DNA of 64,000 bases from Margaritifera margaritifera (Eukaryota > Mollusca > Bivalvia > Unionida > Margaritiferidae). Each line of letters begins with the position of its first letter. Position 1 is the stretch's first letter. Shown here one piece after another: positions 1 to 11,066 of the stretch. The translations under genes were made by a program, and so were the position numbers. The stretch is from contig JAQPZY010001670.1 of NCBI GenBank assembly GCA_029931535.1, positions 806,001 through 870,000 of the forward strand. Reading direction: 5' to 3'. Under the pieces are notes generated by a model. It was not told where the DNA came from. It ran no database searches and worked only from the letters and a program-made list of their open reading frames with translations.

Positions 1-371
1 TAAACATAAAGTTACCAACCCATTTGAATTTATCACGTATTATATTGCTGAGTAACTTCTATTTTGCATACGAAGCTGCAATTCTGTGATTCTGTTTGGT
101 CAGAGACATAATTAAATGACCAGTGCACAGGCTAAGTTCTACCTCAAATAGTTCTTGCACACTGTCCGACACCAGAGTCAGTGGGTGAAATCTGACTTAC
201 TAAAATAGGTTACATGTGAATTTTTAATATCATTAATATTTTCCATTCAGATAAACAAAATAATGTTCATTTTTCTCCTCTGGAAATTAATTTATTCACA
301 TTTATTTACTGAAACGGTGCCATGACAAGATTATACCCATATGAATTTAGTCCTCTACTGAAAATAGTATA
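1..371. other. No gene recognised
   Basis: AT-rich sequence with no convincing reading frame, splice pattern or repeat unit. It ends at the TA that flanks the pogo-like element. Confidence 0.5.
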
Positions 372-373
372 TA

Positions 374-1811
374 CAGAGGAGCCTCGTTAATCCGGACATC
401 TTCATTCCCAGTGAATATGTCCAGATCAATAAGTTTTCCGGATAATTGAAACGTGCACATTTTTATTTTACAATGTCATCATATTGTATACATGTACATA
501 TAGTTGCTAGCTGCAAATGTACTGTATATTCAATAATGGTTGAAATTAATTAATTAATACAGCTATTGACTCGTGTTTATTTCACTTTATTATAACATGC
601 ACTTGTACATATACGTAAATAGAAGTTTAGACAATTATCACATCGAACACATCACACTATGTACATGTACATGTATGTACTGTACATACATTTATTATGT
701 CAATTTCCTGAAGATATCTGTGACCTTTGTTTGCCTGGATTCTTTGGCGGATCGATCTGCAATGATTCTTGATAGTCTCCATAGGGCATTATCGACTTGT
801 TGGTATTTGGCGTGGCGAGCGCGGGTTAGGTCTGAGTCGGCAGGTACAGACAACCATTTGTCTTTGTTTTTTATGATGTCCGCAATTGTCGACTTGCCAA
901 TGTCTAAGGATCAGTCAGCTATAATATTCCGGCAGATATCTTGAATGGTAGCTTTTGGTTGATCTTCTTTGTGCTGGCAAATCTTCTTTTCTATGCTGGC
1001 CGGTATCTCTACTTGTCTACACTTGCTTGATGGTGTCGCCATAATAATGTAAAATATAAAACGAATACAAACTGATATCTTGCAGTTAAATGTGTTATGG
1101 TAAACTAATAAAGTGCAGTAATTTTTATAAGTCCAATTTTACAACTGTTATAGCTGCTAATGAGCCGATAATTGACATCGCTTTTATTCTGAAAGGAAGC
1201 CCTATACTGTCCACAGCTTAAATCAATCAACTTTATTTGCACAGCCATCAACAAACTGTGATTGTTACATACAATTGGTAAACAACAAAGAGGCAAAATA
1301 ACACACTTAATTTATCAACCATGTTATGTCAAAAGTGTGGACGATTTGAGCCCAGTATGCTTATTTAATTATTAACACCCCCCGTCATCGGCAACTAGCA
1401 AAAACAACATTGTTTATACAATCGCTGGTTACAATACAGTCACGTTACTTGAAGAGTTTCCACACACATGATTAATTTATAACTTTAACGTGCCACTAGA
1501 ATTTGACCAATCAGAGATTGACACATTGACACACCTCCAAATTTGCGTAGGTGAATCTGTTATCCGACTGACTGTATCTTCATATACGATTCTTCTAATT
1601 TTCTTTTTTTTGGACAGATTATTTCCGGATTATCGAGGCAAGTTTTATAGTAATTTTACACTTTGGTCCCCGATTTTTGATTTCCTGATCCAGAACGCGG
1701 ATTTCTTGATTAACGGAACAAATTAACGTTTAGGAATTCCGTTCCCGTTGAACTATGTCCGGATAGCGAGGTTTCCGGAGAAACGGAGTCCGGATTAATG
1801 AGGTTCCTCTG
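374..1811 (-). mobile_element. pogo/Tigger-like DNA transposon, internally deleted
   Basis: The element is bounded by terminal inverted repeats. The left end begins CAGAGGAGCCTCGTTAATCC, and the reverse complement of the right end begins CAGAGGAACCTCATTAATCC. The match continues to about 24 bp with two mismatches. Both ends abut TA (372-373 and 1812-1813), as expected of a TA target duplication in the Tc1/mariner-pogo group. The minus strand carries a short transposase remnant (695-1042) close to the left end, so the 770 bp to its right is untranslated 5' sequence. At 1.44 kb it is too short for the 400-600-residue transposase usual in this family, and no DDE/DDD catalytic domain is visible. 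I read it as a non-autonomous deletion derivative. The superfamily call rests on the inverted repeats, the TA flanks and the HTH motif together. Confidence 0.85.
695..1042 (-). pseudogene. pogo-type transposase remnant (N-terminal HTH joined to C-terminal tail)
   Basis: A frame from ATG (1042-1040) to TAA (697-695) covers 116 codons, with one in-frame TGA at codon 44 (911-913). Residues 9-60 resemble the CENP-B/pogo N-terminal helix-turn-helix, with the recognition-helix signature IGKSTIADIIKNKDKW at about 48-63. Residues 77-90 (HAKYQQVDNALWRL) match the start of the second, CENPB-type HTH. The frame then passes directly to RQTKVTDIF near the stop, which resembles the C-terminal PCNA-interacting (PIP-box) tail known from pogo transposase. 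The whole DDE domain is absent, so the two ends of the protein have been joined by a deletion. The TGA and the deletion make it inactive as a transposase. Family assignment is strong; the PIP-box reading is an inference from Q104, V107 and I110-F111. Confidence 0.8.
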
Positions 1812-1813
1812 TA

Positions 1814-2399
1814 CATATCAGAGAATTACCTAAAAATCATTTTTTAATGGGATTACCCCAGCTCATTTAAGTTGGAGAAATGCCACCAAAGTTGCAATTA
1901 AGTTCAGACTCGATTTTTATAATTCTTGGATGCATCTCCATTGAAAAATAGCTTGGTTTAGTTGCAAAAAGTGGTACTTCATTATTCATGTTCTATGCAG
2001 GGTTTCCCTTTGACCCATACTCCCTGCTTTTGATGCACGAATTTCATACCTGACCTGAAACTGATGCATATGCATTCTGCCCTATGCATCAGTTTGACTC
2101 TAGGAAATTTTGCCTAAAACATCAAACACTATAATTAGTACCATATAATAATCTTTGACATTATTGGTGTCTGAATGACCATCCCTATGAACCTGTGTGA
2201 CTCACTAATCAATTAGCATTGTTCTCATAAGAAGTTACAAGTCCAGAGAGATTGTTCGATAAATTGACATATATGTCAACTCTGATCTTGTTTTGAGAAG
2301 ATAAACAGATTATCTGAGTGACACTAATTGAGATAATTGGAAGTGAACACCTCTTTACAAAGTAATATGGCAAATTGGCCATGATAGCTAGAAATTAAC
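1814..2399. other. No gene recognised
   Basis: AT-rich spacer between the pogo-like element and the first HINE copy. No coding signal or repeat unit seen. Confidence 0.4.
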
Positions 2400-3760
2400 A
2401 AGAGTCCCTCTAAAGGACTAACACTCTATTGGGTGAAAAGAATTTCCAGGAATTCAACATAAAACCATATCTTCCTTTTAACTGTCTAGTGTTGAAACCA
2501 TCTCTGATATTCATCAGCGATAACAAGATTTTCAAATTAGCTGCTGTGGATGTCAGCTTGGCGCCATTTTCACTTAGGACAAAGCAGATAAATTTATAAG
2601 TCTTAAGGTGAAGACCCCACCTCATAATGATCATCCATTCATGGGGAGTACTGACAATAAGATTTTTAAGACAGTCGTGGTGGTGGCCATATTGGATGTA
2701 CGACTGGCACCATTTTCATTTAGGACTTTGTGAAAACTGCCATCATAATGATAATCTATTCAGGCGGAGTAGTGACAATAAGATTTTTAAGACAGTCATT
2801 GTGGCAGCCATATTGGCTGTACAACTGACACCATTTTAATTTAGGACCAACTAGGTATCTTAAAAAGTCTATTGGTGAAAGCTTCAATTTCATGCACCAT
2901 CCATTTGGAGAAAAGTAGAGATAACAATATTTTCAAAGTACAACTTTCCATTCTGGAAGAATAGCAATAAGAAGATTTTCAAGATGGCTGCTGTGGCAGC
3001 CATATTGGATATCAGATCAGCACATTTTCATTTAAGACCAACTGGACATCACAAGAAGTCTTCTGGTGAAAATCCCACATCATTATTATTTTCTGTTCAA
3101 GTAGTTGTGACAAGATTTAAGTCACATTGCAGCCATATTGGACATTAGATCTGCCCCATTTTCATTTGACCATATGGACATCATAAGAAGTCTATTGGTG
3201 AAAACCACATGCTGATATGACCATTCAGGAGGAGTAGCGATAAGAATATTTTCATGATGGCCACTGTGGTGGCCATACTGGGCATCAGATCAACACCATT
3301 TTCAATTAGAACTAACAAGACACCGCAAGAGTTCTTTTTAGTGAAAACCACATGTTGATATAACCATGCATTCAGGAGGAGTAGCAATAACAAGGTTTTC
3401 AAAATGGCTGGCATGGGGGGGGGGGCACACTGGATGTCAGACCAGCAACATTTTCACTTAGGACCAACAAAACATCATAAGAAGTCTTTAGTGAAAACTC
3501 ATGTTGATATGACCATCCATGCAGGAGAAGTAGCAATAACAAGATTTTCAAGATGGCCACTGTGGTAGCCATATTGGATGTTCGAGCAGCACCATTTTCA
3601 TCTAATACAACGAGACCATGGGATGAATGTGTGTGTCAAGTTTCAAGGCAATCATCAAAGTAGTTTAGGAAGAGTAGTAATAACAAACTTGTGCCAACAG
3701 ACAGATGACAGACAACAGACCATCACATAAGCCCTTCTGGTTCATGACCAGTAGAGCTAA
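2400..3760 (+). mobile_element. Helentron-like non-autonomous element (HINE/pearl type), copy A
   Basis: This copy opens with AGAGTCCCTCTAAAGGACTA, a short hairpin. It continues through about eight degenerate units of roughly 140-150 bp and closes with a hairpin (CTTCTGGTTCATGACCAG) followed by TAGAGCTAA. Each unit carries the blocks CAAGATGGCCACTGTGGTRG, CCATATTGGATG, CACCATTTTCATTTAGGACC and CATCATAAGAAGTC. The 5' block CTCTATTGG is an inverted match to CCAGTAGAG of the 3' hairpin, an arrangement known for Helentrons. A 3' hairpin followed by CTAA, together with a tandem-repeat core, is how bivalve pearl/HINE elements are built. No coding capacity is expected or seen. There is a G run at about 3415-3424. 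Confidence 0.75.
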
Positions 3761-5233
3761 AAATGGCCGATGAAATGAAGGAGAATTGATTGGGGTAAGT
3801 ACCACAAGTTTGTTTTGATGATGTTATGCTATCCTCAAATTGTTTATGTAATTAATGATTTCAGCTGAATCTTGTCAATTAGTGGCGCTTCTGGTATAAG
3901 TGAATTATTTCCTATTTGATCATTTCTATCATTACTGTTACACTGTGTACATCTTTCTATTGCACTACATCATCTTAATTCAAAAGTAATTGTCAAATTA
4001 CAGCATTACATATAAATACCATAGCTCAGGAATATATTTAGTTACTCAGACTGTGAAAATGAACATGGTAGCAAATGGAAATAAGTTTGCTTCAAAATGC
4101 ACCTGAAATATCAGGGATCCATGAAACAAAATCGATGAGTGATTTTAGTGTACTGTCTTGTCAAAAGTGTTATACAGATTATCAAGCAAACCTTGTGCCA
4201 ACCCATTTTTAGTAATGCCAAATATTTTACTATGGTGGTAAATACCGTATTTCAATGTAATGTGATATTCAAATTTCCTTTTGGTATCTTCTCAATATTT
4301 TAGGTTATAATTGTGTTATTTGTGTATTAAACAAGACTCTTTGATGCTTTCTATTTTGGAAAATAAATTTAAATGTGTTTTAAAAGTATCTTTTCTTTCT
4401 CCGTGTTGTTTCCATGACTCTTGGGTTTAAAGATGTTCACTCTTAGTCTTCAAACTTTGACTCTTGGAAATTTCAGCCCAGAGGTCAATTACCCTTCAGT
4501 TTCAACTTCTAAGAAACCCCTGCTATGTCAACATATAAATAACATGACACGATGTTTTATGCATGTACTGTACTGTCTGGAACTTGGAAGGCTACTACAT
4601 CACGCTGTAAGGTCAAAATACATTGAATTTTGGATCTTACGTTTTACCCTGTGCCAAACAGTAGTGGCAAAGGCAGTAGACATCACCATAAAAATTTACG
4701 GACGAAACCATGTATTCAAATTATGAAAAAGGAAATAACTAAAATTTTGTGTTCCATACGTGGTCCATAGTATCGGTCCGGGCTGTAGGGTCCGTGTACC
4801 CTAGGATTATACTCTTGTGGATAGCACCCTATTTGATTCCCCATATTGGTCACCGGTGATTCCTGAGCAGGTGAAGGTCATATTCCTACGCTCAAAGCAA
4901 AGCTTCTGTGTTTTTCTAAACCAATTTACTTAGCGGCAAGTGTGCAGACTGCGCGCGTAAACTTGAAAAAAATGAACAAAGTAAATATAAATTCAGTTTT
5001 TAGATTCGATCGTAATATATTTATTTCACAGTATTACATCAAAGACTGCATGATTCATGATATATAGCAATAATTAATGCTTTTCACGAGGCAGTACTAT
5101 ATTGTATCAAACAAATTCGCAACGATATTTACAATATATGTATGTACTCCATTGTAATGTTTTGTTCATTAAAAGCGCTTTATACTGCTGGAACAAGCTC
5201 AGATCTTCCGCCAATGACTGGAAAAGCACAGGA
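3761..5233. other. No gene recognised
   Basis: Unique-looking AT-rich sequence. A 101-codon frame at 4421-4726 lacks any recognisable motif and has low-complexity neighbours, so I do not call it. The stretch 4770-4860 is less AT-rich but holds no open frame of note. Confidence 0.4.

Positions 5234-5263
<30 letters not shown>
5234..5263. repeat. (AAT)n microsatellite
   Basis: Ten uninterrupted AAT/ATA units. They form the 3' tail of the minus-strand LINE fragment. Confidence 0.95.
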
Positions 5264-5267
<4 letters not shown>

Positions 5268-5394
5268 TATTTTAAGTGGGTAACACTAATCTTACTAAAA
5301 TCTCCAAACAGAAGAAGAGGAAAAGAAAAAAAGAAACGATCAGTTTTTCATAAAACTCGAGAAGTGCACACTTCACCTAGTCATAACTCGATTT

Positions 5395-5396
<2 letters not shown>

Positions 5397-5443
<47 letters not shown>
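5397..5443. repeat. (CT)n microsatellite
   Basis: 47 bp of perfect CT dinucleotide, inside the 3' untranslated part of the LINE fragment. Confidence 0.97.
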
Positions 5444-5446
<3 letters not shown>

Positions 5447-5496
5447 CATACATACATAAACGAAACATATTTATACATCGAAGAACTTCAAATAGA

Positions 5497-5885
5497 CCGC
5501 TATTCAAGATGGCACTTTTTGAAACTATTCTTAAACTCTTCAGTACTGCTTTCATCTTTCAGATTAGCCGGTAGTGAATTCCATAAAAACACTACTGAAA
5601 ACTGGAGTCAGATTTTGTTCTAGGGATATAAAGATTGTTGGTTTCCAGTGATCCTAAATTGTATGTGAAGCGGAGTAAGTAATGAATGTAAAGTTTTCAT
5701 TTGGCTATTCAGGACACAAGTTATGAATAGTTTTGAACACATAAATAAGTTTGTGGTAGGTGATTCTATTTTCGACATTGAGCCAGTTTAATTCTTCAAA
5801 CAACTGTAGGGATGGTGCATGGACACTGGCATGTAAAATAAAATGTGCAGCTCTCTTTAATCACCCTCCTCACTGTTCATGCTCT
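5497..5885 (-). pseudogene. LINE reverse transcriptase C-terminal fragment
   Basis: Conceptual translation on the minus strand gives RAAHFILHASVHAPSLQLFE, then LNWLNVENRITYHKLIYVFK and TIHNLCPE. Further on comes WNSLPANLKDESSTEEFKNS and a terminal FKKCHLE. These are the conserved C-terminal blocks of Jockey/CR1-type ORF2 (the LpVenRI..hk...K..h...P motif and the WNsLP...F K end). At least two frameshifts and one stop separate the blocks, so it is a dead fragment. There is no upstream RT core in the window; sequence above 5885 is unrelated. Confidence 0.75.
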
Positions 5886-5907
5886 TTCAGAAGGGAAGTA
5901 ACCCACT

Positions 5908-6385
5908 GAGTATGCATTTGTAACTTCGAGGTCAATCCTATGGATCATACCTTAAATGTATGCCAATAGCTGCCATTCAGACCACCTCAGTTATTTATGA
6001 AACAAAGATTGACTGAGATCTTATGAATGCATTGAACTATTTTTTTCATTTGCAACTTCTCATCGGTGAATCCTATATGGTCAGTCCGATTGTTGAAATG
6101 TATAGCTGAGGTGGTCCAAATAGATTGATGTATGATTTTTCCATAAATTACTGCGCTGACATAATATATGTGGCATATTTTTGTCTCACATAAATAGCCA
6201 AAGTTGTTCAAATGCATTTGTAACTTCCAGGTCAATCTTTTGGATCATGCCTTGAATGTATGCTAATATGTGCCATTACCTGCTGTTCAGACCATCTCGG
6301 TTATTTATTAAACAAGGACTGACAATGAAGTTGTGAATGCATCAAACGATTTTTCATTCAAAATTTCTCTATCAATCCAGTCGTA
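5908..6385. repeat. Diverged direct repeat pair, about 300 bp apart
   Basis: A block starting TATGCATTTGTAACTTCGAG at about 5911 recurs at about 6210 (ATGCATTTGTAACTTCCAGG). Both continue through GGATCAT, CCTTRAATGTATGC, CAGACCAYCTC and GGTTATTTAT with many substitutions. Between them, TAGCTGAGGTGGTCCAAA (about 6103-6120) is an inverted match to the GACCACCTCAG block. It is probably an old tandem or foldback duplication of an unidentified repeat. No coding content seen. Confidence 0.6.
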
Positions 6386-6449
6386 GAAATAGCCAATGTG
6401 ATCCTAAGAGATTGTGGTTGCGGTTTCTTTATTATTAGAGGACATTAGA

Positions 6450-6800
6450 GCGTCCTCTTTATTATATTTGGTTTCTTGGCAGATGGGTGTTTTGGGGCAT
6501 TTTTGTTCTTTACATAGAAGAGTACTTCTTTGTTGGACTGTCTATCTTATCCGTACACAAACAGATATAAATGATTACTGTACCCATCACACACGCCATA
6601 AATTGAATAGAGCAGCCAGCATCCTCTTTATTAGCTTGGTTATTTTGGTGGATGGGTGTTTTGGGGCTGTTTTTATTCTTTACATAGAAGAGTATTTCCT
6701 TTGTTGGACTGTCTATCTTACCTGCACATAAAAAATATATTAAATGATTACTGTACCCGTCAAACACCCAGTAAATTGTATAGAGTATCCTACAGATATA
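6450..6800. repeat. Tandem duplication, period about 176 bp, two copies
   Basis: Copy 1 (CATCC-less, from about 6452) and copy 2 (from about 6628) share CCTCTTTATTA, GATGGGTGTTTTGGGG, CTTTACATAGAAGAGTA, TTGTTGGACTGTCTATCTTA and AATGATTACTGTACCC. Overlapping frames on both strands here are a by-product of the duplication and show no protein motif. Confidence 0.8.
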
Positions 6801-8514
6801 CAGTAGTTCATATCCCAGGGTGTGAAATAACCAGATTTCCTTCAGCTTTCTGCACTGAATGCTAACTGCTGAGCATGTACAGCACTGCATCTAATGAGCT
6901 GAGGTGTTTTGTCCATGGAAGTGTTTAATTGCATGGCTGTCGTGTACCAACTTTTGGGAAGACAATTCGCACAGCTGCTGTGTGCCTACAATAGAAAAGA
7001 CTATCTGCACGGGGACCAGTCAATGCATTAGGGGCGAGTTCAAAATATTCCAAATGATGTAAATTCAGCTAAACACAACATATACCCATAAATACCATTA
7101 CAGGTTTAGCAGCCATTTTATCAGACTACAAAACACCATAAAAAAATGAACTTGTTCCATAGTATCTATTTCGTATGGTGACCTTGTAAAAAAATTTGCA
7201 AAGACTATTCGCATGGCTGCTGTTTGCTAACAATATTCGCACTGCGACCAATGTCTGTCTCACAGTTTGGATTATAATTATGATATGGTGTGCAAACAAT
7301 TAGAGACTAGTTAATGAATTAGTGGTTTTCCCAAGAGAAGAAATTTTGATAATTCGATTTAGCTTTAATAGTCCAGAATGTTGTTTTCAATAGAGAGCCA
7401 TAACATAAGCAAAGAAATATAATTTTCAAATGTATCAATCACTGTACTCTAGTGGAAATATGTCGACCTGTCACATAAAAGATCCAGGATCAAATCCCAC
7501 TCCGTCTATGCTTTTTTTTCAATATTTAGTGTATGTTTTGTTATCTTAAATTAAGAAAGAATTGTATTACTCTGATTTACTGTGTAAATGTACACAAAAC
7601 ATTGCAGAACATAAACAATAAATAGCTGACATAACCTAAGAAATCTCCTACTTTTAAACTGTTAATACACTTTAGCTAGCCAACTCATTTGAGCATAAAT
7701 AAAAAGAAAATTTGTTTGTTGTGAGTGAATAACAGAAACAGTTCATCAGTTGGGTGAACCACAAGATTCACTCAATATTTATTTAAATTTCTATTTTTAC
7801 TGTAGGTAAAGGAGTATAGCATTGTACAAGTTTTAACAACAATGACTTGCAAATATGGATTTAAAGGTTGCAAAAATGAGTATAAATTATATGTAAATTA
7901 TAAACAAATTGGCTGTGCAAGTAGTTTTTCCAGATGAAGTACATGGCGGCTGTGCAAATAGTCTTTCCCAGTTAAAGTGCATGGCAATTGTGCAAATAGC
8001 CTTGGCCTTCGTCCATAGTGAAAGTAAAACTGTACCTGCCAACAGAAGCAGTGTAGGTAGATACACATTCTTCTTATTTATTGGCAGAATATACATAAAG
8101 AAATAGAGACAAACAGTTTTATTTCCCTTTAAATATGTATAATTGATTAAATATTAAATATTATGAATTTATCAATGAAGATTATAAATAATTTATAATT
8201 AGAACTTTTCAGATATGCCTGACAGTATCCAAATGGTGAATCCATAGACATTCCATTTCAGAATTAATATTGAATTATGCCCCTTTGTAAAATTATTGTA
8301 CAAAGTTTTTAAGATAGTACAATTTTATAATATCAGAATATTGAAATTATTTTTATTATTCTGATAAATAAATGGTTCAAAAGAAGCATCAAAGAAGTGA
8401 TGGCGTATTTTTAAATTGCACAATACTTTTGTATTTATATTTTTGTCACTTTTCTGCAAATAATACATAAAATTATAAAATGTTAGTTCCATTGTTATTG
8501 GTTAGGCAATTTTC

Positions 8515-8516
<2 letters not shown>
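6801..8516. other. No gene; scattered short repeat motif
   Basis: No coding signal. A motif related to AAGACTATTTGCACAGCYGC occurs in plus orientation at about 6958, 6996, 7201 and 7231. It occurs in the reverse orientation at about 7911, 7946 and 7984. A tRNA-like stretch lies at 7438-7510. Confidence 0.45.
7438..7510 (+). other. tRNA-like sequence (SINE head or tRNA pseudogene), tentative
   Basis: TCTAGTGGAAATATG resembles a pol III A box, and GGATCAAATCCC, about 30 bp later, is a near-consensus B box. A run of T (TTTTTTTT) follows at about 7502, as a pol III terminator would. I cannot fold a full cloverleaf with paired acceptor arms, so this is not called a functional tRNA. A SINE 5' region is the likelier explanation. 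Confidence 0.4.

Positions 8517-8602
<86 letters not shown>
8517..8602. repeat. (TA)n microsatellite
   Basis: About 43 uninterrupted TA units followed by TACACACATACA. The long minus-strand frame that reads through it (8502-9047) is produced by the repeat. Confidence 0.97.
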
Positions 8603-8611
<9 letters not shown>

Positions 8612-9235
8612 AGCAGTAGGGACAAAGAAAGGACCAAGCTGCTGTATGTATAAAAGAAAGTTGTTGTCGCCGAGAAATAGTAGTGACCAAATTCCTTTTA
8701 CACAAAATACTTTGAAATTGGCTCAGCCCAACAAAAGCAGATTTTGAGCATGTGTTTCTGACATACCAAAAAAGTGGTGGTTTTGTTTCTAATATATATA
8801 TTGTGTACATATTATTGTGGATAGATTTTGTATCTTTTATCATGTAAATATGACAATACAGTTTTATGAAAAGGAAAAAGAAAAGCAGCTGCGTTGTATA
8901 GATTACTGTTGAGAAGTAGAAATACTCAAAAATAATGTAGGCAAAATACTTTAAAGTGGGTTCAGCCCAAACAAACCAGTTATTGAGATTGCATTTCTGA
9001 CCCACACCAATAACAGCAGAAGTGACCAAATACAATAAATTTATCAATCGAGTTCATATATAATCTTATAATTTAAACCTATTGGATAGACAGAATCCAG
9101 ATGTTGAATCCAATGTTTCTTTTAAAAGACGTTCCATTTCCGAATTAACAATATCAGTTACTTTAATTCAAAATCTTGCTAATTGTCAAAGCCATCATTA
9201 AATTGTGCTAAGACATAAGATTAAAAAGATGGATC
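8603..9235. repeat. Two copies of a dispersed motif, otherwise no gene
   Basis: The block AATACTTTRAARTGGGYTCAGCCCAA is degenerate here: AAAATACTTTGAAATTGGCT at about 8705 and CAAAATACTTTAAAGTGGGT at about 8942. Each is followed by CAGCCCAA, a short A/C stretch and ATTTCTGAC. A third copy is at about 14322-14400. It looks like part of an interspersed repeat family that I cannot name. Confidence 0.5.
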
Positions 9236-9445
9236 AATAAAGTTATTTATGTCAAATCTATGTTCATGCATTTATATACTTGCTGACGGGTTTGTCCAAC
9301 ATATTTCTTGTTACAAGTTGTTAAATAAATAACATTAGATGATGCACAGTTAGTATCATAACGCATCTTAAATATTTCTTTGGTATTATTGCTACTGAAA
9401 TAAGTATTTTCATTAATGAAAGAATGGTGCAAACAGCTGGGTCTA
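9236..9445 (-). pseudogene. Penelope-like element GIY-YIG endonuclease fragment
   Basis: A minus-strand frame reads through SCLHHSFINENTYF, then NCASSNVIYLTTC and NKKYVGQTRQQVYK. The pattern C(x)SSNVIYL(x)TC, then YVG(x)T, is the start of the GIY-YIG nuclease domain found at the C-terminus of Penelope-like retroelements. In these proteins the VIYL tyrosine and the YVG segment stand for the GIY and YIG blocks. The frame stops soon after (NIDLT), before the catalytic arginine and glutamate region is complete. No reverse-transcriptase portion is visible upstream on the minus strand, so this is an isolated 3' fragment. Confidence 0.7.
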
Positions 9446-10599
9446 TTATTTTAATTGATGAACCATTACTTTTAAACATTTAACAACCTAAACTCATTTA
9501 GTATTGAAATATGTGAAAAATATGAAATCTTATGTCAGAACCAACATACCCTACTCTCAAGTTATATTTTTCATACTTAATAGACATGCTTATATTTCAT
9601 CTTCACCTCCTACTATTATTTATGCATATGTACATATGTTAAGTTCTTCCATTGAGCTTTATTTCATCACTGTGGAACCTCGTATATTTATTGACCTCGA
9701 AGTTGCAAATGAAAAATATAATTCATATAATTTGGGATCAACTGTTTAATTTTCAGAGGCAGCTTGGGTTTCCTTTTGAGCCATGGTATTTTTTTATTTT
9801 ACCTGAAGATAAATGTTGTTTTTGTTTTTTATAAAAATAATATGATTGATATATTAGGGTTTTTTTTCTTTCCATAAATCAGAGCAAGATTATTTATGTC
9901 AAGCTATCAGAGGGCCAGAAATTTTTTTACAACGAAAAATCCCATGTGCCCCCCCCCCACCCCTCAATTAAATACGCAGTCTCTAAATACCACATTATAT
10001 CCCTAAATCTCAAAGGCATTGAAAGTTAAATGGTGGAAAACAGTGGCAATGAATAGGCAGACAAATGGAAATAAATGTTAATATCCCTGCACCCCTTTTT
10101 GCAAAAAGATGTGCGTGGGGGGGGGGGGTGTTTAGAAAGTGTGACAGTCATAACATGTTATATATGATGGAATATAAACAAATTTTCTTAAAAGGGCCAA
10201 AACTGTAAAAAGTATATTTAAGTACATACAAGCCGCTATAAGCAAACACAATTCACAGGGTCATTGCAAAACTACTCTCAGTTTCTTCCAAACTTAACAG
10301 GAGAAGCAAAAAACTTTCATTTTATTTGCACTAAGAGACCAACCATCAGATCCATTGAAATGCTGAACTTTAACATAATTAAACTAAAAAAGAAAATGTT
10401 AGAAATCTTCCCTAAAGAAAAATTAGTTTTTAACTGAGTTACAAGTATCTTGCATACAAAAATCTTGTAGTCTAGTGCAAAGTAATGTTTGCAAAACTAT
10501 GATAGCAGATTACATCATTTGCATACAAATTTGAAAGCTCTTCATTCCAGGATTCTCTGTGCCAAATTTGATCAAAATGGGCCCTGTGATTTTTTTTAA
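9446..10599. other. No gene; C-run and G-run bearing repeat body
   Basis: No coding signal. It contains CCCCCCCCCC-rich (about 9949-9963) and G-rich (about 10117-10128) tracts. The part after about 9890 probably belongs to the Helitron-like repeat whose 3' hairpin lies at 10660-10700. Confidence 0.4.
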
Positions 10600-10700
10600 A
10601 GTTTAAAAAAGCAATTATTTACATACACACAACGGACAAGGAACAACAGACACAAGGCCATGCCATAAGCTCACTTGGCCTTATGGTCAAGTGAGCTTGT
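10600..10700 (+). mobile_element. 3' end of a Helitron/Helentron-like element
   Basis: The sequence runs ACACAACGGACAAGGAACAA, CAGACACAAGGCCATGCC, then the long hairpin AAGCTCACTTGGCC-TTAT-GGTCAAGTGAGCTT. The same arrangement (a purine-rich CAGAC tract, hairpin with a GTGAGCT 3' arm) ends a short fragment at 15548-15570 (GGCCAAGTGAGCTAA). Hairpins just inside a CTRR-type end are diagnostic of Helitron/HINE 3' termini. Here the terminal tetranucleotide reads CTTG rather than CTAA, so it is degenerate. The 5' limit is not clear; it may reach back to about 9890. Confidence 0.6.
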
Positions 10701-11066
10701 AAAATAAAATCACATTTCACTGATCTTTTCATCACCAAAACCCATATTTCATGTTTCGGCAGCTTCAAATGATTTTTTAAAGCTGCTACCTTAAGCAAAT
10801 GTATTTGCTTTCCATAAAAATTACTTGTTTCTGTTTCTTCTTAAATGAGTACACTTTTAATAGCTATTTTTATTATAGATATTATTTTCTTTACATCTTA
10901 ATTTTGATTTTATCATGCCTAAAAAGCTTGTATACGATATGTTGTTTCCTCCCAATTGGAAGTCAGATTCTACTTCTCTGTTAATAATGCTATTTTGTCT
11001 TCTTTTCTCAAACAAGTTTCCAAATAATTTATTTTGCATTTAAATTCCCTTCTTACTACATACATT
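10701..11066. other. No gene recognised
   Basis: AT-rich. A 40-bp stretch at about 10986-11027 is nearly identical to 13383-13421 within the LINE fragment. Confidence 0.45.

Larger units (their letters stand above)
5234..5885 (-). mobile_element. 3' end of a non-LTR retrotransposon (Jockey/CR1-like) with (ATT)n tail
   Basis: Read on the minus strand, 5885-5497 encodes the extreme C-terminus of a LINE reverse-transcriptase ORF, followed by 3' untranslated sequence. The latter contains a (GA)n tract (5397-5443) and ends in AATAAAGTATTATTATT, an (ATT)n microsatellite tail. Short 3' microsatellite tails of this sort are usual for LINEs of the CR1/Jockey/L2 groups. The 5' part of the element is missing, as in a 5'-truncated insertion. 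Confidence 0.7.

Noticed and set aside
8502..9047. 181-codon minus-strand frame
   Set aside because: A large part is (YI)n from the (TA)n microsatellite, and the rest overlaps dispersed repeat motifs. No protein domain.
10621..10700. Rho-independent-type terminator hairpin
   Set aside because: The hairpin belongs to the 3' end of a Helitron-like element. Bacterial terminators are not expected in this genome.
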